Source of the DNA: Pelosinus sp. IPA-1
GTDB taxonomy: Bacteria > Bacillota > Negativicutes > DSM-13327
Assembly: GCF_030269905.1 (NCBI RefSeq)
Contig: NZ_BSVC01000001.1
Coordinates: 558,001 to 622,000, forward strand
Length of the DNA stretch: 64,000 bases
Direction of reading: 5' to 3'
This document shows positions 34,023 to 44,037 of the stretch, in pieces. Made by a program: the position numbers and the translations under genes. The notes beneath the pieces are model-generated. The model did not search any database. It saw only the letters and a program-made list of their open reading frames with translations, and had not been told where the DNA came from. The stretch's first letter is position 1. Every line of letters starts with the position of its first letter.

Positions 34023-35143
34023 AGCGTCTACGAGCATTGCTGATTAAAGAATTCATCCAAATGCGACGTGACAAGTTAACCTTGGCCATGATGCTTGTAC
34101 TACCGATTGTACAGCTTTTACTTTTTGGCTATGCCATAAATACTGATGTTAAGCATTTACCTACCATTGTATTTGACCAATCTTTGCAGCAAGATAGTCG
34201 TGATTTACTTAATTCTTTGACGTCTAGTGAATATTTTGACATAAAATATGTTGCTAATAGTTTCCAGGAAATAAATGATGCCGTTGATTCTGGAAAGACC
34301 AAGGTAGGTATTATTATACCGCCCGACTTTTCCGAGAATTTAAAACATGGTAGAACTGCTACTGTACAGGTTATTGTGGATGCAACTGATTCCCTGTCTG
34401 CCTCTTCGGCTATCAGCGCAGCTCAATTGATCGGTCAACTGAAATCACAGAAAATTTTGCTGCAGAAAATGCAAGGCTATACGGGGCATACCACACAGAA
34501 TCCTTATGAGATTCGTATTCGCCCGTGGTACAATTCTGATTTTGTATCGGCCTTTTATATGGTTCCAGGCATTATGGGGGTAATTCTAACCATGACTATG
34601 GTGATGATTACCTCGATGGCCATTGTCCGGGAACGGGAACGAGGTACATTGGAACAACTCATCGTTACACCCATGAAGAATTGGGAGCTTATGATGGGGA
34701 AAATTATTCCGTATAGTATTGTTGGCTATGTGCAAGTCACTGTTTCTATACTAGTGGGTATTTTGGTGTTCGACTTGCCGATTCGCGGTAGTCTTGGTTT
34801 ACTTTATGGTCTTACATCTTTCTTTATCATTGCTTCATTGGCGCAAGGTATTTTAATCTCTACAGTGGCAAAAACTCAAATGCAAGCTATGCAAATGTCC
34901 TTTTTCGTTTTTTTACCGAGTATATTACTTTCCGGTTTTATGTTTCCACGGGAAGCCATGCCGCTCTTCTTTAATTTACTTGGTAATATACTGCCGCTTA
35001 CCTTCTATTTGCAGATCATGCGGAGCATTATACTCAAAGGTGTGGGCTTTAGCATCGTATGGCCACAAGTGTTGTCATTAACTATATATATAATGATTGC
35101 GCTAGTAATTAGCATCAAAAAATTTCAGAAGAAGGTTGCCTAG
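34019..35143 (+). CDS. ABC-2 type permease (YbhS/YbhR-like)
   Basis: 374 residues. An N-terminal helix (LTLAMMLVLPIVQLLLFGYA), a large extracytoplasmic domain (about 45-175) and five helices with the ABC-2 signature EREEGTLEQL-like RERERGTLEQLIVTPM. Only one permease gene is present, so it probably acts as a homodimer, unlike the YbhS/YbhR pair. It exports substrates through the adaptor and TolC encoded around it. Confidence 0.93.
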   Translation: MKRLRALLIKEFIQMRRDKLTLAMMLVLPIVQLLLFGYAINTDVKHLPTIVFDQSLQQDSRDLLNSLTSSEYFDIKYVANSFQEINDAVDSGKTKVGIIIPPDFSENLKHGRTATVQVIVDATDSLSASSAISAAQLIGQLKSQKILLQKMQGYTGHTTQNPYEIRIRPWYNSDFVSAFYMVPGIMGVILTMTMVMITSMAIVRERERGTLEQLIVTPMKNWELMMGKIIPYSIVGYVQVTVSILVGILVFDLPIRGSLGLLYGLTSFFIIASLAQGILISTVAKTQMQAMQMSFFVFLPSILLSGFMFPREAMPLFFNLLGNILPLTFYLQIMRSIILKGVGFSIVWPQVLSLTIYIMIALVISIKKFQKKVA

Positions 35144-35227
35144 TGAAATACCTGAACATGTTAGAAATGTGAAAACAAGCTGAAATAATCTCTCTCAATA
35201 AACAGTTAATTAAGGAGTTGCTTTAAT

Positions 35228-35827
35228 ATGGAACATAGTACAGCAGATAAAATAATGGAAACAGCTATTCCATTGTTTGCGAAGAAAGGATATGTAGCTG
35301 TTTCAATCCGCGAAGTAGCGGATGCCGTTCAGATAAATAGTTCTGCCATTTCTTATTATTTTAAAAGTAAAGAAGGGTTATATCAAGCGGCGTTAGAAGC
35401 TAATTTTTCGCCCGTAGATAAGTTGCTAAAATCAGTGGAGACGATGAACGATCTAAATGCTATTGAGCGTCTTACTATATATGCCCAGAACATCGTAAAA
35501 CTTCATAGAAAACATCCCTTTTTAGCTCGGTTTGTAAATAGTGAACTTGCTAATCCGACACCCTGTGGTGAAAAGATAATAAAAAAATATATTTCTCAAC
35601 TTTATCAATTTGTTCACTCCTCTTTAAGTAAAGGAGTTGCTGCTGGAGATTTTGCTCCTGATCTAAATCTTAGCTATGCAGCAGTATCCTTAGCAGGGAT
35701 ACTGAATTTTTACTTTCTTACAACACCTGTTATAAAGGAATTTATCGTTTTTTCGGAGTGCTCTGACGAAGAATATATTAGTCAAGCGCTCAGGATTTAT
35801 CTAAATGGTATCAGTATAAAGAAATAG
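35228..35827 (+). CDS. TetR-family regulator of the efflux operon (CecR-like)
   Basis: 199 residues. HTH: LFAKKGYVAVSIREVADAVQINSSAISYYFKSKEGLY. The C-terminal ligand domain resembles CecR (YbiH), which controls ybhFSR in enterobacteria. It is encoded within the exporter operon, 85 nt after the permease. Its most likely sites are the 18-bp elements at 31010-31027 and 22387-22404; it would then couple synthesis and export. AAGGAG lies before the ATG. Confidence 0.92.
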   Translation: MEHSTADKIMETAIPLFAKKGYVAVSIREVADAVQINSSAISYYFKSKEGLYQAALEANFSPVDKLLKSVETMNDLNAIERLTIYAQNIVKLHRKHPFLARFVNSELANPTPCGEKIIKKYISQLYQFVHSSLSKGVAAGDFAPDLNLSYAAVSLAGILNFYFLTTPVIKEFIVFSECSDEEYISQALRIYLNGISIKK

Positions 35828-35926
35828 AATCAATCCAGTAAGATCATAAGAGGTCATTAAGGTGTAGATGAGAGTCTAGAACCTGTTGCATCTACTTAGA
35901 TTTCATGAAGGGGGAGATTTTTTTCC

Positions 35927-37207
35927 ATGACTAAGCAGCCTAATTGGAAAAAACATCTAGTGGCAGCGCTAGCGAGCGGATTTCTAGCGATAAATACGGT
36001 GGTGGCATTTGCAGCACCTGTAGAACTATCTGTAGAAGAAAGTATTAAAATGGCTTTAAACAGCAATCCCACCATTAAGATGGCTGATGCCGATCGGAAA
36101 AGTGCAGAGCAGCAAATAAATGTAGCGAAGGGGGGCAAATTACCTGCTTTAACATTGGAGCACAGCGATAATTTAGCCCACTCAGGTCCAGATAGTGACA
36201 CGGATTATGTCAATACTGTTTCTTTAAAGCTAAATCTGTACAGCGGTGGAAAAACAGAAAGTGATATTGCAACAGCCAAGCTTAAATTAAAAGTTGCTGA
36301 TTCAGTAGTAGCACAAAGTAAGCAAAAGATAAAATTAGATGTGACCAATGATTATTTTACAATTCTGGCAGCGAAAAATACGCTAAAGGTCAGCCAAGAG
36401 GCTGTAGATCAGATGGAAGCGCATTTAAAGAATGTTCAGTCTCAATATAGTGTAGGCACTGTTGCTAAGTCGGATGTACTGCGTTCCGAAGTGGAATTAG
36501 CGAATAACCAACAAAAGTTGATTAAAGCGAAAAATGACTATGACTTGGCAGTTTCAAACTTCAATAATGTAATAGGCTTGCCTTTAGAGACAGAAGTGCA
36601 ATTAAAAGATGAATTAAAACATGAAGCGTATACTTTATCACTAACAGAAAGTATTAGTTATGCTTTGAGTCATCGACCAGAAGTCATTCAAGAAAATTAC
36701 AATATTGATGTGGCAAAAGAAACTATAAAATATGCCAAAGGTGGGAGATTACCAGATATTAGTGCAACAGCTAAGACAGGCTGGCACGATAAAGATTTTC
36801 CCGGTGCTGATAATAATAATTGGTCTGTTGGACTATTAGCTACTTGGACACCTTTTGATTCTGGTGTGACAAATGCTAAAGTCAAACAGTCTGATTCTGG
36901 ATTAATAAAAGCACTAGAGCAGGCTAGACAGACAAAAGATAGTGTTCAATTAGATGTACGTCAGGCTTATTTAAGTATGAATGAAGCAGAAAAACGTATT
37001 GATACAACACAAGTGGCAGTTGAAAAAGCAGAAGAGGATTTTAAAATTTCCCAAGTTCGCTATAGTGCTGGAGTCGGTACAAATACAGATGTTATTGATG
37101 CACAAGTAGCCTTGACTCAAGCAAAAAACAACTATATCCAAGCTATGTATGATTTTAACACTAGTAAAGCTAACTTAATAAAAGCAATGGGAGTAGCTGT
37201 AGAATAA
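35927..37207 (+). CDS. TolC-family outer-membrane efflux protein
   Basis: 426 residues with a signal peptide (HLVAALASGFLAINTVVAFA-A) and the internal duplication of TolC: two halves each with a beta part and long Ala/Gln/Lys-rich helices (about 100-215 and 305-420). It forms the outer-membrane channel and so shows that the host has an outer membrane. It is encoded last in the efflux operon and closed by a strong terminator. No N-terminal lipobox cysteine is present. Confidence 0.95.
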   Translation: MTKQPNWKKHLVAALASGFLAINTVVAFAAPVELSVEESIKMALNSNPTIKMADADRKSAEQQINVAKGGKLPALTLEHSDNLAHSGPDSDTDYVNTVSLKLNLYSGGKTESDIATAKLKLKVADSVVAQSKQKIKLDVTNDYFTILAAKNTLKVSQEAVDQMEAHLKNVQSQYSVGTVAKSDVLRSEVELANNQQKLIKAKNDYDLAVSNFNNVIGLPLETEVQLKDELKHEAYTLSLTESISYALSHRPEVIQENYNIDVAKETIKYAKGGRLPDISATAKTGWHDKDFPGADNNNWSVGLLATWTPFDSGVTNAKVKQSDSGLIKALEQARQTKDSVQLDVRQAYLSMNEAEKRIDTTQVAVEKAEEDFKISQVRYSAGVGTNTDVIDAQVALTQAKNNYIQAMYDFNTSKANLIKAMGVAVE

Positions 37208-37228
37208 ATAATTGCTAATAAAGAGTCA

Positions 37229-37274
37229 AAAGATCCTGCATTACTTTTAGTAAGTGATGCAGGATCTTTTTTTG
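37229..37274. terminator. Terminator after tolC, probably bidirectional
   Basis: AAAGATCCTGCATTACTT pairs with AAGTGATGCAGGATCTTT (one mismatch), with seven T after it. The convergent lipase gene ends 49 nt further on, and the opposite strand also has a short T-run. Confidence 0.8.
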
Positions 37275-37322
37275 TAATAAGAGATACCTATTTCTTATAT
37301 GCTTTACTTTTTATGTTTTACA

Positions 37323-38531
37323 TTAATTACTTATTGTTAGTTCAACTAGTCTTTCAGCAAGATTCTTATACCAGGAAGAAGTTAATACATTTGTACCAAT
37401 ACCGCATGCATCCATATGATCAATCGTATCTAACAAGGGCATGGAATTCCACTTTCCTATTTGTGGTACTCCATTATAGTTGACGATTCTATCGGAAGAC
37501 CAGTTTTTTGGACCATTTTGAGAAATGGTATTGACCACGCCATCATTGGGTTTCCAACTGTCATCAATAATAACGCGCCCTTCTTCATTACGCGTATAAC
37601 TTCCTATGAATGTTCCAAATGGATATAGCAGCGGAGTCATATTAATTACATGGGGAAGCTCATTGTTCGTCAGAATACTTGGAACAGTTGCACAGGTAGA
37701 ATAAGAAAAATAATATACATCAGATTGTGCCTTAACCCATGAATTCAGCACGCGAGCGCCATCAGTACTTAAATCCCAATTTGCAAGATCATTCGTACGA
37801 TTCCAGATGTTGCTGTTAAACACCCTATTTGTATAGTCTGTAAGACTTTCCCCTGGCTTTCTATTCAAGCCCCACTGATCAAGCTTAAAATCATAGATAA
37901 GTGCTTCCCCTGCACCGGTAAAGGAAGCAAGAGAGGCTACAAAATTCTTGGCGAAATCATCAAATAGATTGATTCCGTCTGCAAGGGTAGTACCATCATG
38001 AGTAGAAGCAATAGTCGTAACACTGTGAACCCAGGATTTACCGCCAGCAAAGAGTGGACTCAAGTGAGTCGAGGTTGCAGACCGTTCCTCTGCACTTCCT
38101 TCCTTCAGTAATTGAACAAGGGTTCGCACTGTTTGACCACCCATACTATGGGCTACAAGATGAATTTTATTTATTTTACCTTCTGTTGTCAGATTGCCCC
38201 ATTCAGGATAAAGACCAGGATATGTTCTCCCATACCTGTTATGCCCTTTCTGTGTAGAATGTGCTTGACCGTAGTCTACTGTACCACCCTTGATATAAGC
38301 ATACAATTCACACGCTCTGTCCCAGTTGCTAGATACAGGACCTACCGTTGCAGTATAAGTCGTGTAACCGCTTGAGGCGAGTTCCTGCTCATAATCAGTT
38401 ACGCCGCCCCAATATTTTAGTCCCAGCACCTCGTTTCTACCCCAACCCATAAATCCATGGACGAGCACGATCGGGTAAGAGTTGGCTTTTGTTCTCATTA
38501 CCTTTTCTTTCGTTTGCCTTACAAAATCCAT
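37323..38531 (-). CDS. Lipase, Geobacillus/Staphylococcus-like (family I.5/I.6 type)
   Basis: 402 residues. IVLVHGFMGWGR forms the oxyanion region; nucleophile Ser129 is in the pentapeptide AHSMG (Ala replaces the usual first Gly, as in Bacillus and Geobacillus lipases). The Asp lies in PNDGVVN and the His in DTIDHMD, both at family positions. A Trp/Tyr/His-rich insert (about 85-110) matches the zinc-binding region. No signal peptide is visible at the ATG (RBS AGGAGG), which is unusual for a secreted lipase, so it is cytoplasmic or exported otherwise. Confidence 0.92.
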   Translation of the reverse strand: MDFVRQTKEKVMRTKANSYPIVLVHGFMGWGRNEVLGLKYWGGVTDYEQELASSGYTTYTATVGPVSSNWDRACELYAYIKGGTVDYGQAHSTQKGHNRYGRTYPGLYPEWGNLTTEGKINKIHLVAHSMGGQTVRTLVQLLKEGSAEERSATSTHLSPLFAGGKSWVHSVTTIASTHDGTTLADGINLFDDFAKNFVASLASFTGAGEALIYDFKLDQWGLNRKPGESLTDYTNRVFNSNIWNRTNDLANWDLSTDGARVLNSWVKAQSDVYYFSYSTCATVPSILTNNELPHVINMTPLLYPFGTFIGSYTRNEEGRVIIDDSWKPNDGVVNTISQNGPKNWSSDRIVNYNGVPQIGKWNSMPLLDTIDHMDACGIGTNVLTSSWYKNLAERLVELTISN

Positions 38532-38995
38532 TTTAAATTCCTCCTTTTAAATATGATATACTTACTACATTCTTGCGCAGATTAGAATTCAACCAGTAAT
38601 GTAAAATTTTCCCACATTCTTTATCCGTACATAATAAGCTAATTGAAGATAGGTATAAGAAGTGAATTGAATCAGTTTTAATGGAAAATGAAAACCCCTC
38701 ATTCGTAGGAAAATAAAACGACGAATGAGGGATTTTAGGTTTCCTCAGACTTAGGTTTGAAGAAATTTAAAACGCACTTTTACGTGAAGTTGTATGTATA
38801 CACGGAATAGACAAAGGACTTTGCGTAAAAATATAGAAATTTACCAATATAATCCTTTCAAATATTACCCAGTTTACTGCTGATATTCAAAAAGGAGCAT
38901 ATACTTATAATGCATTAGAGATAGGAGGAGGTTGAAAAGTTTGTAAAAAGAGTTGGGCAAGCCAGTAGTAAAATTTATTAACGAGGAGTGTGCAT
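38532..38995. other. Intergenic region between lipase and OPT transporter
   Basis: Holds the lipase promoter side. A hairpin CCTCATTCGT (38697-38706)/ACGAATGAGG (38721-38730) is followed by GATTTTAGG and may separate the divergent units. No ORF or known RNA is recognisable in the rest. Confidence 0.5.
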
Positions 38996-41038
38996 ATGAA
39001 AAAGGTAGATTTTATGAGTCATGACCTGGAAGTGCCTGAACTAACACTTCGGGGAATGTTGCTAGGAATGATAATTACAGTTCTTTTTACAGCATCCAAT
39101 GTTTATTTGGGCTTAAAGGTAGGGCTTACGTTTTCGTCTTCTATTCCTGCAGCAGTTATTTCTATGGCAGTTTTAAAAATGTTTAAAGATTCCAATGTCT
39201 TGGAAAATAATATGGTTCAGACCCAGGCATCGGCTGCGGGTACTCTTTCAGCAGTTATATTTATTATTCCCGGCTTGTTAATGCTAGGGTACTGGCAGGG
39301 ATTTCATTTCTGGCAGACCTTGATGGTTTGTGCTTGTGGCGGCTGCCTCGGCGTGTTGTTCACGATTCCATTGCGCCGTGCAATGATTGTCAATAGTGAT
39401 TTGCCTTATCCTGAGGGGCTGGCAGCTGCAGAAATTTTGAAAGTAGGTAGTGGTGACGCTGCTGGAGCCAAAGAAAATGGCATAAAGGATATTATGGCTG
39501 GTGGTATTGTTTCGGCTATTGTCAGTTTGTGCGCGGATGGTTTTCAAGTTATTTCATCGGGAGTACACTATTGGTTCACTTTTGGCAAATCTACTTCTCA
39601 GCTGCCTCTCGGCTTTTCTTCTGCTTTATTGGGAGCTGGTTATTTGATTGGCATTGCCAGTGGTATGGCAATGTTAGTGGGTACTATTTTGGCGTGGGGT
39701 GTACTTGTGCCGTATCTTACATCTGTGATGTCACCGGCAGCTGGGCAGAGCGCCAGTGCGTTTGCATCCGCTGTATGGGCACAAAAGGTACGCCTTATCG
39801 GTGCTGGGGCGATTGGCATTGCTGCAATATGGACGCTGATCACATTGGTAAAACCTATCATAGAGGGTATGCGCATTTCGATACAAGCTATGAGGAGTTC
39901 TGAAACAGGCAAAGGTTTGCACCGTATGGATACAGATTTGTCTCCTAAAACGACAGCGATGGTTTTGGGCATTATTGTTATCGGTTTACTGGGAACGTTT
40001 TATTCCTTTATTGCTGATGGGAATTTGTCAGCAGGTGCCACCTGGATGTTTATTATTGCAGGTGTTGCCGTTGCAATCCTAATGGGATTTTTTGTAGCTG
40101 CTGCGTGTGGCTACATGGCCGGATTAATTGGTACATCGGCTAGCCCGATTTCAGGGATCGGCATTCTGGGGATTATTGTATCCTCACTTGTTGTATTAGG
40201 CATCGGTACAGCAGTCAGTCTTTTTGACACGGAAGCAGGAAGTAAATTTGCTACTGCGTTAGCTATTTTCATGACGAGTGTTATTGTCAGCATTGCTGCT
40301 ATTTCCAACGATAATTTGCAAGATTTAAAGACTGGTTATCTCGTCGGTGCTACGCCATGGAGACAGCAAGTGTCCTTATTGTTGGGCTGCCTTATCGGAG
40401 CTTTTGCTATTGCACCAGTTTTGAATTTATTATATGAAGCATATGGTTTTGTCGGAGCTATGCCGCGCGCTGGAATGGACGAAAGTCAAGTTCTGTCTGC
40501 ACCGCAGGCGACTTTGATGACTACGATAGCCAAAGGGATTTTTAGTCATAATCTAGATTGGAATTATATTCTTTTCGGCGTGGGAGTCGGAATTATAATC
40601 ATTATTGTAGATTTACTATTGAAAAAGAACTCAACAAAATACTACCTGCCGCCGTTAGCTGTAGGCATGGGAATTTATTTGCCGCCTACATTGGAAGTTC
40701 CGCTTATCATAGGTGCTGTCATGGGTTACTTTGTCAATCGTTATCTGCGTAATCGGGCGATTGAGCGGAGTCCGAAAAACATTGAAGAAGATGTAGAAGT
40801 TTGTAACCGCCACGGCGTACTGTTTGCATCTGGGCTTATTGTTGGTGAAAGTTTAATGGGGGTTATCATTGCCATCATCATTGTATTTTCAGTAACAAGC
40901 GGTGGTAGTGATGCGCCATTGGTACTCGTAGGCAAGGAATTTGGTCCCACTGCGGATTGGCTTGGATTGCTGGTATTTATCGCAGTGCTTGCCACATTTA
41001 TTTATCGCGTGGTTAGTGTGAAATTTAAAACTAATTAA
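38996..41038 (+). CDS. OPT-family oligopeptide or metal-chelate transporter
   Basis: 680 residues with about 14-16 hydrophobic segments. The N-terminal stretch ELTLRGMLLGMIITVLFTASNVYLGLKVG is typical of the bacterial OPT family, with YPEGLAAAEIL and the NDNLQDLKTGYLVGATPWRQQ loop further along. OPT proteins import peptides or metal-peptide complexes across the inner membrane, driven by protons. The ATG at 38996 follows GAGGAG by 7 nt; the GTG two codons earlier is less likely. Single-gene unit. Confidence 0.95.
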   Translation: MKKVDFMSHDLEVPELTLRGMLLGMIITVLFTASNVYLGLKVGLTFSSSIPAAVISMAVLKMFKDSNVLENNMVQTQASAAGTLSAVIFIIPGLLMLGYWQGFHFWQTLMVCACGGCLGVLFTIPLRRAMIVNSDLPYPEGLAAAEILKVGSGDAAGAKENGIKDIMAGGIVSAIVSLCADGFQVISSGVHYWFTFGKSTSQLPLGFSSALLGAGYLIGIASGMAMLVGTILAWGVLVPYLTSVMSPAAGQSASAFASAVWAQKVRLIGAGAIGIAAIWTLITLVKPIIEGMRISIQAMRSSETGKGLHRMDTDLSPKTTAMVLGIIVIGLLGTFYSFIADGNLSAGATWMFIIAGVAVAILMGFFVAAACGYMAGLIGTSASPISGIGILGIIVSSLVVLGIGTAVSLFDTEAGSKFATALAIFMTSVIVSIAAISNDNLQDLKTGYLVGATPWRQQVSLLLGCLIGAFAIAPVLNLLYEAYGFVGAMPRAGMDESQVLSAPQATLMTTIAKGIFSHNLDWNYILFGVGVGIIIIIVDLLLKKNSTKYYLPPLAVGMGIYLPPTLEVPLIIGAVMGYFVNRYLRNRAIERSPKNIEEDVEVCNRHGVLFASGLIVGESLMGVIIAIIIVFSVTSGGSDAPLVLVGKEFGPTADWLGLLVFIAVLATFIYRVVSVKFKTN

Positions 41039-41072
41039 TGAATCAAAAGACGTTGTATTATTTATAAGAACG

Positions 41073-41110
41073 AAAACTCCTGCAAAGTTTGGCTTTGCAG
41101 GAGTTTTATT
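41073..41110 (+). terminator. Terminator 1 after the OPT gene
   Basis: AAAACTCCTGCAAAG (41073-41087) and CTTTGCAGGAGTTTT (41093-41107), 15 bp, followed by ATTTT. Confidence 0.85.
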
Positions 41111-41123
41111 TTAAGAGGTAGGA

Positions 41124-41157
41124 AACCAAACTGTACCAATACAGTTTGGTTTTTTCC
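41124..41157 (+). terminator. Terminator 2, tandem
   Basis: AACCAAACTGTA and TACAGTTTGGTT around CCAA, followed by TTTTCC. It acts as a second terminator or as insulation of the following GH1 gene. Confidence 0.75.
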
Positions 41158-41287
41158 AATTGTAGTGATATGTGTATGACCACTATAATAATCTAAGAAG
41201 ATAAAACAAATGATACTACATAAGAGGACCACTTGCTGCATTCTATATGTTGAGTACTTTTATATTTGAAACTAGGGGGATATTTAA

Positions 41288-42733
<1,446 letters not shown>

Positions 42734-42764
42734 ACATGCCATATAAGAACTAAAACATTTGCCC

Positions 42765-42793
42765 TTGACAGTAGTTAGATATCTAACTATAAT
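42765..42793 (+). promoter_or_regulatory. Consensus sigma-A promoter with MarR operator, leaderless start
   Basis: TTGACA (42765-42770), exactly 17 nt, then TATAAT (42788-42793). The perfect palindrome AGTTAGATATCTAACT (42773-42788) fills the spacer. The ATG of the MarR gene lies at 42800, 7 nt after the -10 box, where transcription should begin, so the mRNA is predicted to be leaderless. Confidence 0.85.
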
Positions 42794-42799
42794 GTAAAT

Positions 42800-43228
42800 A
42801 TGAGACAAAATAATGCAATTGCACTAATGAGTAGAATAAAGGAAAAGGCTAATCGGTTTATTGTCAGGGAACTTGAGAAGCATGGAGTTCAAGGAATCGT
42901 TCCTTCCCACGGTGAAATAATAGTTCATCTTTTTGACAGTAAAGAATACACCATGAAGGAGTTAGCTGAAAAAATCCATAGGACTAAACCAACTGTTACT
43001 ATTTTAATAGATAAACTTGTTGACTATGGTTATGTGACAAAGGAAAAAAGTTTGGAGGATAGCAGGGTCACATATATCAAACTAACCAATAAAGGGTTGG
43101 AGTTAAAACCTATATTTATAAAGATTTCAGATAAGCTAAATGGTTTTGTTTACGATGGATTAACAGAACCAGAAGCTGTATTTTTTGAAAAAATGCTTTC
43201 TAATATTAACAAAAGATTTGATGCATAA
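42800..43228 (+). CDS. MarR-family regulator
   Basis: 142 residues. Winged helix with YTMKELAEKIHRTKPTVTILIDKLVDYGYV, the wing SLEDSRVTYIKLTNKG and dimerisation helices at both ends. There is no Shine-Dalgarno before the ATG; the start coincides with the predicted transcription start. It probably represses itself through the palindrome in its promoter, and the next gene through a variant site at 43291-43306. Signal unknown. Confidence 0.92.
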   Translation: MRQNNAIALMSRIKEKANRFIVRELEKHGVQGIVPSHGEIIVHLFDSKEYTMKELAEKIHRTKPTVTILIDKLVDYGYVTKEKSLEDSRVTYIKLTNKGLELKPIFIKISDKLNGFVYDGLTEPEAVFFEKMLSNINKRFDA

Positions 43229-43290
43229 AAAAATGTGATAAAAATTAATAAGTCTACGAATTTCGTAGATAAATTAATTTTTAAATATAT

Positions 43291-43306
43291 AGTTAGACAA
43301 CTAACT
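43291..43306. promoter_or_regulatory. Second MarR operator
   Basis: AGTTAG-ACAA-CTAACT has the same half sites as the palindrome at 42773-42788. It lies 18 nt before the ATG of the pyridoxamine-oxidase-like gene. Confidence 0.65.
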
Positions 43307-43324
43307 AACAGGGGGATAATTAAA

Positions 43325-43726
43325 ATGAAAGAAGTTATTGATTTTTTGAATTCAAATTCTATGGGAAGTCTGGCAACGGTAGAAAATGGGAAACCTCGTG
43401 TACGTCCTTGGGGTTTTATGCTTGAGCAAGGTGGGAAACTCTGGTTTTGCACGGCAAATACGAAAAATGTATTCCAGCAATTACAAATGAATCCAGCAGT
43501 AGAATTCACTTCTTCGTCACAAGCATACGTGACAGTAAGAGTAAGTGGTGAGGTGAAATTTAGTAAGGACTTAGAAATGAAAAAAAGGATTATTGAAAAT
43601 AGTCCTATGGTAAAAGGCATTTACAAAACTCCAGAAAATCCAATTTTTGAGATTTTCTGTTTAGAGCATGGCAAAGCTATAGTATCCGATTTTAGCGGGC
43701 AGCCACCTAAGACATTTGAATTTTAG
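43325..43726 (+). CDS. Pyridoxamine 5'-phosphate oxidase-like flavin-binding protein
   Basis: 133 residues, split beta-barrel: IDFLNSNSMGSLATVENGKPRVRPWGF, then LWFCTANTKNVFQQLQMNPAVEF, then TVRVSGEVKF. Such small proteins bind FMN, F420 or heme and often reduce or detoxify small molecules. The ATG at 43325 follows GGGGGAT; the longer frame to 43235 has no site. It is regulated together with the upstream MarR gene through matching operators. Confidence 0.88.
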   Translation: MKEVIDFLNSNSMGSLATVENGKPRVRPWGFMLEQGGKLWFCTANTKNVFQQLQMNPAVEFTSSSQAYVTVRVSGEVKFSKDLEMKKRIIENSPMVKGIYKTPENPIFEIFCLEHGKAIVSDFSGQPPKTFEF

Positions 43727-43752
43727 TATTTATAAGAATTAATAGAGACTGC

Positions 43753-43787
43753 AAAAAAAGTATTAGCGTAACGCTAATACTTTTTTT
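43753..43787 (+). terminator. Terminator, first copy of a repeated block
   Basis: AAAAAAAGTATTAGCG-TAA-CGCTAATACTTTTTTT. The same element recurs at 58383-58413 and 59768-59798. The rest up to 44037 contains GTGCCATGTAGTG (43808-43820), which also recurs before DUF255 fragments, and no gene. Confidence 0.85.
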
Positions 43788-44037
43788 GTATATACTAATT
43801 GTAAAGCGTGCCATGTAGTGAAACTCATTTTTTTGAGTACTTTCTAAACTAGAGGAAAGATATTTTAATAAATCAACGTTTGCAGCAGGAAATCGGCAAA
43901 TACGTCGCCTACTTTTCATTAGCAGTGTACGATGGTATGATAAAGATATATATGCGTTACTCTCTAAAAAACAGGCTTAAAATAATGTAGGATAAAATAT
44001 ACGCATAAGAAAACATTTGAGGAAGGATTAATGCCCA

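Noticed and set aside
39529-39972. Open frames on both strands inside the OPT transporter gene
   Set aside because: Low-complexity membrane codons produce long shadow frames; the OPT frame fully explains the region.
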